Made by a program: the position numbers and the translations under genes. Below are positions 8,748 through 17,515 of a stretch of 64,000 nucleotides of DNA, piece by piece. Source of the stretch: Eubacteriaceae bacterium (GTDB taxonomy: Bacteria; Bacillota; Clostridia; Lachnospirales; Lachnospiraceae); contig CAJTFB010000014.1 of assembly GCA_910575665.1 (NCBI GenBank), forward strand, positions 31,610 to 95,609, read 5' to 3'. Within the stretch, counting starts at the first letter, position 1. Each line of letters opens with the position of its first letter. The notes under the pieces were generated by a model. It had not been told where the DNA came from, did not search any database, and saw nothing but the letters and a program-made list of their open reading frames with translations.

Positions 8748-8774
8748 TAAAGGTTTCAAAGATTCAACCGAAAT
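8748..8774 (+). promoter_or_regulatory. sigma-D (FliA-type) promoter of the flagellin operon
   Basis: TAAA at 8748-8751 and ACCGAAAT at 8767-8774 are separated by exactly 15 bases, close to the motility sigma consensus TAAA-N15-GCCGATAT (6 of 8 in the -10). It sits just upstream of the DUF6240 gene and so would drive DUF6240, flagellin and fliS. Confidence 0.7.
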
Positions 8775-8798
8775 ATATAGTAGCAATTATTTCGGAGA

Positions 8799-11642
8799 GT
8801 GAGTGTGAAATCTATGATCATTAACAGCAACAAGATTTCCATTGACTTTAAAGACACTGACTACGCGAAGGGCTTAGGGGTGTCGGTACAGAATGCCAGG
8901 GAAGGCAGCATTTCCAATATAGGAATTGAGTACACAACGGATTGTGCGGTACGAAAGGACATGGGAAACAGTATCGTATATACGGATACGAATAGTAAGG
9001 GCAGCATGCTGCAGGATGCAGTTCAGGGATTGTCAGGAGACACCTTTGATCCAGCACAGTTTATCAGCCAGAGCATGAATGGCGAGGATGCAAAAGATAT
9101 TGAGGATGAGGACGGCTCGATCTTGGAAGAGTATGTGGCGTCCTCTTTAGAGCGCGCGCTGGAGCGGGTAAAAACCCAACGGCGTGACAATGCGGAAGCG
9201 GTGGAAAAGCAGGTCGAGAACAGTGAAGAAAAGAAGGAGTTTATGGATGAGATCGACCGGCGGATCAAGGAAGCAGCTCAGATGGCATCTGGTCTACAGG
9301 GAATGTCGGAGTCAGCAGCGAAATATCTTCTGGAAAATGAACTTCCAGTGACGCCGGCAACGATAAAAGGAAGTCTGGCAGCAGGAGCAGTGTCCGGGGG
9401 TGTCATGCCCACAGAGGGCAAAGAGCCTTTTGACACAGTCCGGGACCAGGCAGAGATGATACTGGAAAACAGTGGTCTTGCGGCGAGTGAAGAGAACATG
9501 CAGGCGGCGGAGAAGCTTTATGAAGAGGGAGCTCCGGTGACCGCTGAAAATGTTCGCAACTATCAGGCGATTCAGGATCTGAAAGAACTATCACCGGAAA
9601 TGCTGGAGGAGCGCATTGAAGATGAAGTGCTGGACGGCATACACCCGGAGGAGGCAGATCTTACCAATATATCCAGAAAAGAAGCGGCGGACCGGCTGGA
9701 GAAGCTGGTACAGACCGATGAGGAGACGCTTCGGCGCACTTTTGCCACAGATGCAGAGGCCATAACAGCAAAGAGGCAGCTGGAAGAGATCCGGCTCACG
9801 TTGACGATCGATGCGGCGAGGCGCATGGAAAATAAAGGGATTCATTTGGATGTACGAAATCTGGTTCAGATTGTAGAAGAACTGAAGCAGATGGAGCAGG
9901 AGGCGTGCATGGGATATCTGCAGGCTTCTGGAGTCGAGCAGTCAGAAGCCAATGTAGAGATTATGGCGGATACCCTGCAGGCAAGGGAGGATATCCTGGC
10001 AGCTCCGACAGCAGTGTATGGCAAGACGATCGAAACGGTACATAGCGATACCATCGCAGATGTGGCAGCTGCAGGCAGGGAAATGAGACTCCGTATGGAG
10101 AGCAGTTATGAGTCTGTGGGAACAGAGGTAAGGGCGGATCTGGGAGATAGGATCAGCAAGGCATTTTCCAATGTAAATGATATATTGGATGATCTTCAGT
10201 TGGAGCCTACTGCGATGAATCAGCGGGCAGTGCGAATTCTGGCCTATAACCGCATGGAGCTTACCAGAGAAAACATTCTTTCTATGAAGGAATATGATGA
10301 CAAAGTGACGACTCTTGTCAGGGAACTCCGCCCACAGGTAGTGGCAGAACTCATTCGGCGGCAGGAAAATCCTTTGGAGATGAGTTTGGATGAACTGGGG
10401 GAAAAGGTTTCGCAGATCAGTGAAGAACTTACCCAGGATGATGTCTCTTTCCGAAAGTATTTGTGGAAGCTGGATCACAGCGGTGGGATTTCTGAAGAAG
10501 AAAGAAAAAGTATGATCGGTATTTACCGGCTTTTAGATAAAGTGAATAAGAGTGATGGGGCGGTGATCGGACAGGTGGTCCGAGATGGCAGAGAATTATC
10601 TTTTTCTTCTCTGCTGTCAGCACTTCGCACGAGGAAATCCAAGGGGATTGACCGGGAGGTGGATGATGACTTCGGCGGCTTAAAAGAGGTCGTATCGAAT
10701 GGTGAGAGCATCAGCGACCAGATCAGCGCAGCATTTGGCAGCAGTGTAGTCTCCAAGCTTCAGAAAGAGCTTTCCCCGGCGGTGTTAAAGAATCGAAATG
10801 AAAGTTATATGAATGATCCGCTGGAACTTTTGCTGGATGAATGCCAGGGAAGTGTAGAGGCACTTAGAGAAACCACGGAGTACTATGAGCAGAGGGCAGA
10901 AGAAGTAAGACAGATGGCGTCAGAAAGTGATGAACAGATACTACAAGTATTAAAGCAGGTGGAGCTGCCAGACAGCCTTATGAATGTGCATTTGATGAGG
11001 TCTTATCTGGAACAGGGAGCGAAGGAATACCTTAAGTTCTTTACAAGAGAGGGAAGCGAAGAGATCATAGAAGCTTTTGATAATCCACAGCTGCTCTCGG
11101 AAGTGTATGAGGAAAAAGAAAATGCACTGGCAGATCATTTACGGGAACAGAAAGATGCCGAGGACGTCACAAGTGACACGGTAAAAGAGATCGCTGTTAT
11201 GGCAGGAAGTATTTCTTTTTACAGGCAGATGCGGCGTTTCCAGAAATATGAGGTGCCGATTGTGACAGAGCGCGGTGTGACAGCCTGTGCGGTCACAGTA
11301 AGACAGGGAGACAAAGCGGAGAAAGGAACGGTAGAGATCAGTGTCAGTTCCAGCCGGTTCGGAAGTCTTCAGGCCACCTTTAAGGTGGCAGGGACACGAG
11401 TATCTGGTTTTGTTACCAGCGAAGAAGAGGGTACTTTGGAGGTTTCCAGAAGTATTTTCAGTGAATTTGAAACGGATTTAGAAATGAATGGATTCACGAT
11501 GGAACGTGGAGATTTTGCGAAAGGAACAAGAAATTCATTTCATTCAGGTAGTCAGATAGAGGAAGAGACCACAAATGACAGATTGTATCTGGTGGCAAAA
11601 TTATTTATTCAAAATGTGCAGAGAAAGGAAGATGAAAAATGA
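8799..11642 (+). CDS. large DUF6240-type protein, first gene of the flagellin operon
   Basis: Up to 947 residues; GTG 8799, GTG 8805 and ATG 8814 are all possible starts behind the GGAGAG site. Highly charged and largely helical, with long Glu/Arg/Gln-rich stretches (residues 100-830). A more compact C-terminal part (about 800-900) has beta-strand-like sequence such as VTVRQGDKAEKGTVEISVS. No signal peptide or membrane segment. It resembles DUF6240 proteins that occur near flagellar genes in Lachnospiraceae; this is from memory. The overall style (helical body plus compact C-domain) recalls the FliK hook-length group, but that is an inference. Its TGA overlaps the flagellin ATG by four bases (ATGA). 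Confidence 0.6.
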   Translation: MSVKSMIINSNKISIDFKDTDYAKGLGVSVQNAREGSISNIGIEYTTDCAVRKDMGNSIVYTDTNSKGSMLQDAVQGLSGDTFDPAQFISQSMNGEDAKDIEDEDGSILEEYVASSLERALERVKTQRRDNAEAVEKQVENSEEKKEFMDEIDRRIKEAAQMASGLQGMSESAAKYLLENELPVTPATIKGSLAAGAVSGGVMPTEGKEPFDTVRDQAEMILENSGLAASEENMQAAEKLYEEGAPVTAENVRNYQAIQDLKELSPEMLEERIEDEVLDGIHPEEADLTNISRKEAADRLEKLVQTDEETLRRTFATDAEAITAKRQLEEIRLTLTIDAARRMENKGIHLDVRNLVQIVEELKQMEQEACMGYLQASGVEQSEANVEIMADTLQAREDILAAPTAVYGKTIETVHSDTIADVAAAGREMRLRMESSYESVGTEVRADLGDRISKAFSNVNDILDDLQLEPTAMNQRAVRILAYNRMELTRENILSMKEYDDKVTTLVRELRPQVVAELIRRQENPLEMSLDELGEKVSQISEELTQDDVSFRKYLWKLDHSGGISEEERKSMIGIYRLLDKVNKSDGAVIGQVVRDGRELSFSSLLSALRTRKSKGIDREVDDDFGGLKEVVSNGESISDQISAAFGSSVVSKLQKELSPAVLKNRNESYMNDPLELLLDECQGSVEALRETTEYYEQRAEEVRQMASESDEQILQVLKQVELPDSLMNVHLMRSYLEQGAKEYLKFFTREGSEEIIEAFDNPQLLSEVYEEKENALADHLREQKDAEDVTSDTVKEIAVMAGSISFYRQMRRFQKYEVPIVTERGVTACAVTVRQGDKAEKGTVEISVSSSRFGSLQATFKVAGTRVSGFVTSEEEGTLEVSRSIFSEFETDLEMNGFTMERGDFAKGTRNSFHSGSQIEEETTNDRLYLVAKLFIQNVQRKEDEK

Positions 11643-13057
11643 AGATAAACACAAATATTGCAGCGATGAAAGCGAGTGGACACTTAAATCGGACAGAGAA
11701 TAAGATCACGACGAGCCTGGAGAGACTTTCTTCTGGTTATCGGATCAACAAGGCAGCAGATGATGCGGCGGGAATGGCGATTTCCCAGAAAATGCATGCG
11801 CAGATCCGCGGATTACAGCGTGCTTCCAGAAATGGTGCAGATGGTATTTCCTTTATCCAGACCGCAGAGGGCGCCCTTATCGAAGTAGAAAATATGCTGC
11901 AAAGATGCCGTGAGCTTTCTGTGCAGGCGGCTAACCAGGGTGTGACCATGTTGGAAGATAAAGAGGCGATCCAGAAAGAGATTGATTCTCTAATGGAAGA
12001 GATTGACCGTCTTTCATCCGATACGGAATTTAACACGAAAAGTATTCTGGATGGTTCCTGCTGTCGTCAGACATCTTCTAATAATATTGGAGTGAAGGTT
12101 GTTTCCATGACAGACTCGGTGGAAATGACAAAATATGGAATGACTGTGGACCAGGTGGCTACGAAGACAATTTTTACATCCGGTGCGCTTGGTATGGCTG
12201 CCACAGATGTATTTACCGAAAAGGGAGATATTCAGATCAATGGTGAAATGATTCATGTGGCGAAGGGAGATACATTGGAAGATGTTTATGCAGAGATCCG
12301 CGACTGCTGTGAGAGCATGAATATCACAGTGACACCAGTCAATGCCCTTGGCAATGAGACCGAACTCGCCAACGCTACATCTTTAAAGTTTGAATCAAAG
12401 CTCTATGGTGTGGAGCATAAAATAGAAGTGACTACAGACACACCGACTCTCGCTGCTAAACTGGGCGTGGATGGTGGAAACATAGTGCAGGGACAGGATG
12501 CGATAGTAACACTGGATACGGATTCTGGATTTTCAAAGACTGCTACCACTTTTGTAGAGGGCGGCAGAGTGACAGTTTCAGACAGGGACGGCTTCTGTAT
12601 GGTTTTTGATGTTTCCAATGCAAAAGCGGGTAGCGATGCGGCTGTGACCGTACTGGATGCAGGATTTGTGGCAATTCAGATCGGTGCCAATGAGGGGCAG
12701 ACGATCGATATATCCATTCCTCCAGTGACTTGTAAATCTCTGGACATTGAGTACTGTAATGTATGTACGAGAGAGGGAGCTTCGACGGCGATCAGTAAGT
12801 TTAATTCAGCGATAGAGGAAGTTTCCGCGATCCGTGCGAAGCTGGGTGCTTATGAAAACCGCCTTGACTCCGCTACTTCAAGTCTTGATATTACCTCCCA
12901 GAACCTGACAGAATCCTGTTCTCGTATCGAGGATGTGGATATGTCAGAGGAAATGACAGAATATACACAGTTGAGCGTGCTCAGCCAGGCAGGAACAGCA
13001 ATGCTTGCACAGGCGAATAATCGTCCTCAGACTATTTTGCAGCTGCTTCAGGGTTGA
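11639..13057 (+). CDS. fliC: flagellin, cysteine-rich variant
   Basis: 472 residues. The conserved D0/D1 N-terminal domain (INTNIAAMKASGHLNRTENK, LSSGYRINKAADDAAGMAIS) spans residues 1-140. The C-terminal D1/D0 domain (SQNLTESCSRIEDVDMSEEM, ending QTILQLLQG) spans about 395-472. Between them is a variable D2/D3 region of about 250 residues. The protein has about ten cysteines, including CC pairs at ILDGSCC and RDCCES and CNVC near residue 376. Flagellins usually have none, because they are exported unfolded and polymerise outside the cell. The ATGA overlap with the gene before and fliS 21 bases after indicate one operon under the sigma-D promoter. Confidence 0.92.
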   Translation: MKINTNIAAMKASGHLNRTENKITTSLERLSSGYRINKAADDAAGMAISQKMHAQIRGLQRASRNGADGISFIQTAEGALIEVENMLQRCRELSVQAANQGVTMLEDKEAIQKEIDSLMEEIDRLSSDTEFNTKSILDGSCCRQTSSNNIGVKVVSMTDSVEMTKYGMTVDQVATKTIFTSGALGMAATDVFTEKGDIQINGEMIHVAKGDTLEDVYAEIRDCCESMNITVTPVNALGNETELANATSLKFESKLYGVEHKIEVTTDTPTLAAKLGVDGGNIVQGQDAIVTLDTDSGFSKTATTFVEGGRVTVSDRDGFCMVFDVSNAKAGSDAAVTVLDAGFVAIQIGANEGQTIDISIPPVTCKSLDIEYCNVCTREGASTAISKFNSAIEEVSAIRAKLGAYENRLDSATSSLDITSQNLTESCSRIEDVDMSEEMTEYTQLSVLSQAGTAMLAQANNRPQTILQLLQG

Positions 13058-13078
13058 TGAATGAAAGGTGGATGAATC

Positions 13079-13558
13079 TTGGATAAGGAAGTATTAAATG
13101 CCTATGCCGCAAGAGTGGCACAGGCAAACCGAAGTGAACTTGTCATTATCATGTATGAGGCAATTTTGGATAGTGTAGAGGAGGGTAGGAAATGCCTGGA
13201 GGCAGACGAGATAGAGGTCTGCCGACGGGAGATCGGACGTGCCAGAGGGCTTTTGACAGAGCTGATGGGAAGTCTGGATTTTAGCTATGAGATCTCTCAC
13301 TATCTGAGAAGGCTGTATGTTTACGCCTATCAGGAACTTTGTCAGGGAGTGGCATTTCGAGAAAGTGAGCGTTTTGACCACGCTGCGAGTATTATGAAAA
13401 AACTCCTTCCGGCATTTCAGAAAGTGGCTGATCAGGATCATTCACAGGCGGTTATGCAGAATGCACAGCCGATTTATGCCGGACTTACTTATGGCAGAAC
13501 CAGTCTCAATGAGAACATTGGGGTGGACGTATCAGCAAATCGAGGGTTTCAGGCGTAG
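13079..13558 (+). CDS. fliS: flagellar export chaperone FliS
   Basis: 159 residues starting at TTG 13079 (AAGGTGG upstream). The opening NAYAARVAQANRSELVIIMY matches the FliS signature, where the Tyr-rich N-terminus and following four-helix bundle bind the disordered flagellin C-terminus and stop early polymerisation in the cytoplasm. Longer than the common 125-135 residues because of a C-terminal extension. The position directly behind flagellin fits a dedicated chaperone. Confidence 0.92.
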   Translation: MDKEVLNAYAARVAQANRSELVIIMYEAILDSVEEGRKCLEADEIEVCRREIGRARGLLTELMGSLDFSYEISHYLRRLYVYAYQELCQGVAFRESERFDHAASIMKKLLPAFQKVADQDHSQAVMQNAQPIYAGLTYGRTSLNENIGVDVSANRGFQA

Positions 13559-13596
13559 TCTGATGTGTCGTTGAGTAAAATGAATTTAGATCAAAG

Positions 13597-13620
13597 GGGG
13601 CGTGCGTTTTAAGCCGCCCC
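13597..13620. terminator. terminator-like hairpin between fliS and DUF2508
   Basis: GGGGGCG at 13597-13603 pairs with CGCCCC at 13615-13620 around an 11-base loop; CTACTTAATT follows. It lies in the convergent gap between fliS and the minus-strand DUF2508 gene, so it could serve both. Confidence 0.5.
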
Positions 13621-13623
13621 TAC

Positions 13624-13839
13624 TTAATTGGTCAAACTTTCCATTTTACGCATCTGTTTGAGTAGATATTTGTATTTGTACTGGATTGCATTCATTTCAT
13701 AAATACAGCTGTCCACCAGATCTGGGTCACAGGCATTATCAAAATTTGAATGCGCAGTTGCCAGTGAAAGTTTGATCTCCTCGATCTCGTTCAGAAGTTC
13801 TTCTCTAGCAAGTAGAAGGTTGTCCGTTTTCTTTTTCAT
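13624..13839 (-). CDS. DUF2508 (YaaL-like) small protein
   Basis: 71 residues, start ATG 13839 behind GGAGGGAGCT. Charged helical protein (ELLNEIEEIKLSLATAHSNF, then DLVDSCIYEMNAIQYKYKYL) matching the DUF2508/YaaL family. YaaL is small and cytoplasmic; in Bacillus it lies next to the sporulation regulator bofA and recR. Neither gene is seen here. Function unknown. Confidence 0.75.
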   Translation of the reverse strand: MKKKTDNLLLAREELLNEIEEIKLSLATAHSNFDNACDPDLVDSCIYEMNAIQYKYKYLLKQMRKMESLTN

Positions 13840-13992
13840 AGCTCCCTCCGTTGTTTATTTTCAATGTATTTCTTCTTTTAAAATGTCGTAAAATGGGGAA
13901 ATTTGAAACGACAATTTTTCTATTTTCACTCTATTTCTTTTAACAGTATTTCCCTAGTCGAAAAAAATATTCCAGTATTTACAAAATAATGG

Positions 13993-14021
13993 TTGACAAG
14001 AGGACTGTAAGCGTGTAGTAT
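13993..14021 (+). promoter_or_regulatory. sigma-A promoter of the Tad pilus locus
   Basis: TTGACA (13993-13998), 17 bases, TAGTAT (14016-14021). Transcription would begin about 35 bases before the first Tad gene. Upstream, an imperfect dyad of TGTCGTAA (13884) and AAACGACA (13907) could be a regulatory site. Confidence 0.7.
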
Positions 14022-14064
14022 ATGAATCACAACAAAATTAGGAGGTGTAAGTATCGGGGATCAT

Positions 14065-14571
14065 ATGTTGATTTTCCTCGTGCTGCTTCCGGTGTCACTC
14101 TGTGATCTATACTCTTATCATGTTCCGAACTGTTTTATAGTGGGCGGACTTGCACTCAGTCTCTATCGGAATATGAGTTTGTATGGTATGACGGGATTGT
14201 GGCATTTTGCATGGAATGGTCTGATTCCAATTGTTGTCTGTTTTATCTTTTATCTGCTCCATTTCTTTGGTGCAGGCGATATCAAATTATTTTCCATAAT
14301 TAGCAGTTATTATAATTTCAAATTTTGTTTCCGAGTTATGATCTTCTCATTGGTCATCGGAGCATTATTTTCTATTGTCAAAATGATCCACAAAAGAAAC
14401 GTTTATGATCGATTTCGATATTTTTTAAATTATGTAGAGAATATAAGGGCAGGTAAGATGCCGAAGGTGTACTATGATCGGATAGTATGTGGAGATGATG
14501 GTGTCATCCCCTTTACTATATGTATTTCCGCAGCGGTCATCTTATGCCTGAAAGTTTGCCCTGTTTTGTGA
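14065..14571 (+). CDS. prepilin peptidase, A24 family (TadV/CpaA-like), first copy
   Basis: 168 residues, mostly hydrophobic. The two aspartate motifs of A24 peptidases are present: CDLYSYHVPN (first Asp) and GAGDIKL (GxGD). This enzyme removes the leader of Flp/TadE pseudopilins at the membrane. A strong AGGAGG lies about 18 bases before ATG 14065, longer than usual, and no closer in-frame start was seen. First gene of the locus; its end is followed by the TadZ ribosome site. Confidence 0.85.
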   Translation: MLIFLVLLPVSLCDLYSYHVPNCFIVGGLALSLYRNMSLYGMTGLWHFAWNGLIPIVVCFIFYLLHFFGAGDIKLFSIISSYYNFKFCFRVMIFSLVIGALFSIVKMIHKRNVYDRFRYFLNYVENIRAGKMPKVYYDRIVCGDDGVIPFTICISAAVILCLKVCPVL

Positions 14572-14582
14572 GGAGGAAAAGT

Positions 14583-15536
14583 TTGGGTCGAAGAAAAATT
14601 TTTATCTGTATGACAGATTTGGATTATGGAAATCGACTGGCAAGATACTTGACCAGCCAGTATAATTCCGGGATAGAGGTAGAACTATTGACCGGATGGG
14701 GGGATAAGGCAGATGTGAGGGAGGAAGATATAGCCCTGTCAGATGATCCGAAAAAACTGGAAAATCTTAAGTGTCAGACAATATTATTTGTAAAAACACC
14801 GGAAGAGAAGGGGAAAAATAAAATTTTTATGTTTCGCAGCAGAGAAGAGATATATATAGATCTGCTGGAACTGACGGGGACGAAAGAAGGATATAAGGAA
14901 AACTGTCCTCCAAAAGAAAGTGGAATTCTTGTCGTGTTTGCCCCAGAGGGAGGAGATGAAAAAACGCTGCTGGCTCTAAAGAGAGCTGGTGAATTATCTC
15001 GCAATAATCGAGTGTTGTACATAAGTCTTTGTGGATTTCCCATATCTTTTGATCCATCATGGATAGAAGAGAGTGGAGGAGATATTAATCCCTTTTTGGG
15101 AATTTCTGAGCTTATGCTTCGGGCAGAGGATGAAGATTTTGGGCAAGAGCTGGAAAATATGGTATTTCCACTGGGGAAGATTTGGACGATAACACCGGTC
15201 AGCCATTATAAGGATCTGCTGGATTTTTCTCTTGAGGACATCTGTAAATTTATGAGAGGATTAAAGGCGCAGAGTATGTTTGAAGCTGTTGTATTGGAAC
15301 TGGGGCAGATTTTCGAGTATACCCTGGATTTGATGACATATGCGGATCAGATTTTGATTCCGAAAGGGACAGGAATTTTGGCAGCAGTCCGGCGAAATGT
15401 ATTACAACGGTATTGTAGTATGGAGGGAAAGCCAGAGTTATGGGAAAAGATGACTTTTGAAGAGACAGACTTTTCTATTCCGAGAAAAAAGGAGGAGGTA
15501 CTACGATTCATTGGAGGAGAGGTGGATAACGTATGA
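14583..15536 (+). CDS. TadZ/CpaE-like pilus-localisation protein with degenerate P-loop
   Basis: 317 residues from TTG 14583, chosen because GAGGAGGAAAAG lies directly before it. An N-terminal receiver-like part (about 1-110) is followed by a MinD/ParA-like domain. Where TadZ normally has a deviant Walker A (GGxGKT), the protein reads PEGGDEKT (residues 121-128): the Lys-Thr is kept but the Gly before Lys is Glu. VLYISLCGFPIS and ILIPKGTGILAA mark the remaining fold. TadZ places the Tad machine, often at the pole. Overlaps cpaF by four bases (ATGA). Confidence 0.72.
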   Translation: MGRRKIFICMTDLDYGNRLARYLTSQYNSGIEVELLTGWGDKADVREEDIALSDDPKKLENLKCQTILFVKTPEEKGKNKIFMFRSREEIYIDLLELTGTKEGYKENCPPKESGILVVFAPEGGDEKTLLALKRAGELSRNNRVLYISLCGFPISFDPSWIEESGGDINPFLGISELMLRAEDEDFGQELENMVFPLGKIWTITPVSHYKDLLDFSLEDICKFMRGLKAQSMFEAVVLELGQIFEYTLDLMTYADQILIPKGTGILAAVRRNVLQRYCSMEGKPELWEKMTFEETDFSIPRKKEEVLRFIGGEVDNV

Positions 15537-16762
15537 GTGACATGGGAGGCAGGGAAGAACGGCAAAAAATCCGGCGGATGGTATTAGAACAGATCCCGTC
15601 AGATTCTGAACTACAAGAGAGACAACTGTTACAGCTTATCGATGAAAATATCCGGCGCGCGGGTGGAGAAAATTATTTGCGCTTTGGGGACAGAAAAAAG
15701 CTGCGAACCAATATTTATAATTCCATGAGACGCTTAGATGTGTTGCAGGAGCTATTGGAGGATGAGAATATTACAGAGATCATGGTCAATGGACCGGAAC
15801 ATATTTTCATCGAGCAGAAGGGGCGGATGATGGAGACGGGACTAATATTTGACTCCCATGAGAGGCTTGGTGATATTGCGCAGCAGATCGCTTCCCAGGG
15901 AAACCGCATAGTAAATGAGACCAACCCGATCCTGGATGTACGGCTGACAGATGGATCTAGGGTAAATATCGTGATGCCGCCCATTGCGTTGGAAGGACCT
16001 GTTATCACGATCCGAAAGTTTCCGAAAGATCCTTTGACCATGAGTAAATTAACAGATATGGGGGCATTGACAGAAGAAGCGGCGGAGGTGCTCAGAAAAC
16101 TGGTGGAGGCAAAATATAATATATTTATTTCTGGGGGAACTGGTGCTGGCAAGACTACCTTTTTAAATATTTTATCCAATTATATACCTGGGGATGAGAG
16201 AATTATCACTATAGAAGATTCGGCAGAATTGCAGATCAAAAAGGTGAAAAATCTAGTGAGGCTGGAGGCGAGAAACGCCAATGTAGAGGGAAAGAATCAG
16301 GTGACAATCCGGGATCTGATGAAAAGTGCTTTGAGGATGCGGCCAGATCGTATCGTTGTGGGGGAGATCCGGGATGCCACTGCCATTGATATGCTGACAG
16401 CGATGAATACTGGTCATGATGGAAGTCTGTCTACGGGGCATGCCAACAGTCCGGGAGATATGCTGAACCGCCTTGAGACGCTGGTGCTCATGGGGATGGA
16501 GATTCCGCTGGAGGCTATAAGACAACAGATTGCCTCTGCGTTAGATATCATCGTTCATCTGGGCAGACTGCGGGACAAAAGTAGAAAGGTTTTGGAAATC
16601 TGCGAAGTGGGACAGTGTGAGAGGGGAAAGATAGGGATGTATCCGTTGTTTCGATTCTGTGAGGAGAGGGAGCAGGAGGGAAAGATCATAGGAAGTCTGA
16701 AACGGACAGAGCATAAATTGATCAACGACGATAAATGTGCAAAGGCAGGAATACAAATATGA
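15533..16762 (+). CDS. cpaF: CpaF/TadA family secretion ATPase
   Basis: 409 residues, complete. Walker A SGGTGAGKTT (Lys207), the Asp-box IITIEDSAELQ, Walker B region MRPDRIVVGEIRD and the His-box region NTGHDGSLSTGHANSP identify the hexameric motor that powers Flp pilus assembly. The N-terminal part (1-130) is the usual CpaF domain (VLQELLEDENITEIMVNGPE). Translationally coupled at both ends: ATGA with TadZ and ATGA with TadB. Confidence 0.95.
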   Translation: MSDMGGREERQKIRRMVLEQIPSDSELQERQLLQLIDENIRRAGGENYLRFGDRKKLRTNIYNSMRRLDVLQELLEDENITEIMVNGPEHIFIEQKGRMMETGLIFDSHERLGDIAQQIASQGNRIVNETNPILDVRLTDGSRVNIVMPPIALEGPVITIRKFPKDPLTMSKLTDMGALTEEAAEVLRKLVEAKYNIFISGGTGAGKTTFLNILSNYIPGDERIITIEDSAELQIKKVKNLVRLEARNANVEGKNQVTIRDLMKSALRMRPDRIVVGEIRDATAIDMLTAMNTGHDGSLSTGHANSPGDMLNRLETLVLMGMEIPLEAIRQQIASALDIIVHLGRLRDKSRKVLEICEVGQCERGKIGMYPLFRFCEEREQEGKIIGSLKRTEHKLINDDKCAKAGIQI

Positions 16763-17502
16763 TTGATTATAATCAGTATGTATATACGAAAAAGGAATTT
16801 GTCCAGTATGGTTTATGTGGAGTAAGTGTGGGATTTGTTCTGTTGATGTTGTTTTATAATAATATACTGCTGTGCGGGATTCTCTCGGTACCGGTTGCAC
16901 TGCTTTTTCTGGGTTATTATCGCAGAATTCTTTTGGAACGACGGCGCTGGCAGCTCACCATTCAGTTTAAAGATGCTATGGAGAGTCTTGTATCGGCACT
17001 GTCAGCGGGTTATTCATTGGAGAATTCGGTGCGGGAGGCTGCCGAGGATCTAAAACTAATTTATTCTTCAGATGATATCATTCGAAAAGAGTTTGATCAT
17101 ATGAGGAGGCGGTTGGAATTAAAAATAACCGTTGAGGCACTGATGAAGGAGCTGGCGGTGAGAAGCGGTGCAGAGGACATCATGATGTTTAGTGAGATTC
17201 TTGGTACAGCGAGACAGACTGGCGGCAATCTGGTGTGCATTATGCGCCAGACCTCATCGAATATAGCAGCGAAGATAGAGGTGCGCCGGGAAATCGAGAC
17301 ACTGGTGGCGGGTAAAAAAATGGAGGCGGCATGTATGACCGCAGTTCCCCTTCTTATGATTCTATATCTTCGTATTTTCTCTCCAGGGTTTCTGGACCCC
17401 CTCTACAATAACTTGATGGGAGGTATGGTGATGACAGGTGCATTGGCAGTATACGGTGCAGCCTTTCTTTGGGGACAGCACATAATGAAAATAGAACTTT
17501 AA
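16759..17502 (+). CDS. tadB: TadB, type II secretion F-domain inner-membrane protein
   Basis: 247 residues from ATG 16759, which overlaps the cpaF stop. Two N-terminal membrane segments, the cytoplasmic GspF domain (QFKDAMESLVSALSAGYSLE, SEILGTARQTGGNL) and two C-terminal membrane segments match TadB, one of the two platform proteins of the Tad machine. Eight amino acids of in-frame sequence upstream are unlikely to be translated, as AGGAAT lies in them as the ribosome site. Confidence 0.9.
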   Translation: MIDYNQYVYTKKEFVQYGLCGVSVGFVLLMLFYNNILLCGILSVPVALLFLGYYRRILLERRRWQLTIQFKDAMESLVSALSAGYSLENSVREAAEDLKLIYSSDDIIRKEFDHMRRRLELKITVEALMKELAVRSGAEDIMMFSEILGTARQTGGNLVCIMRQTSSNIAAKIEVRREIETLVAGKKMEAACMTAVPLLMILYLRIFSPGFLDPLYNNLMGGMVMTGALAVYGAAFLWGQHIMKIEL

Positions 17503-17515
17503 ATGAGGTGTGGCG

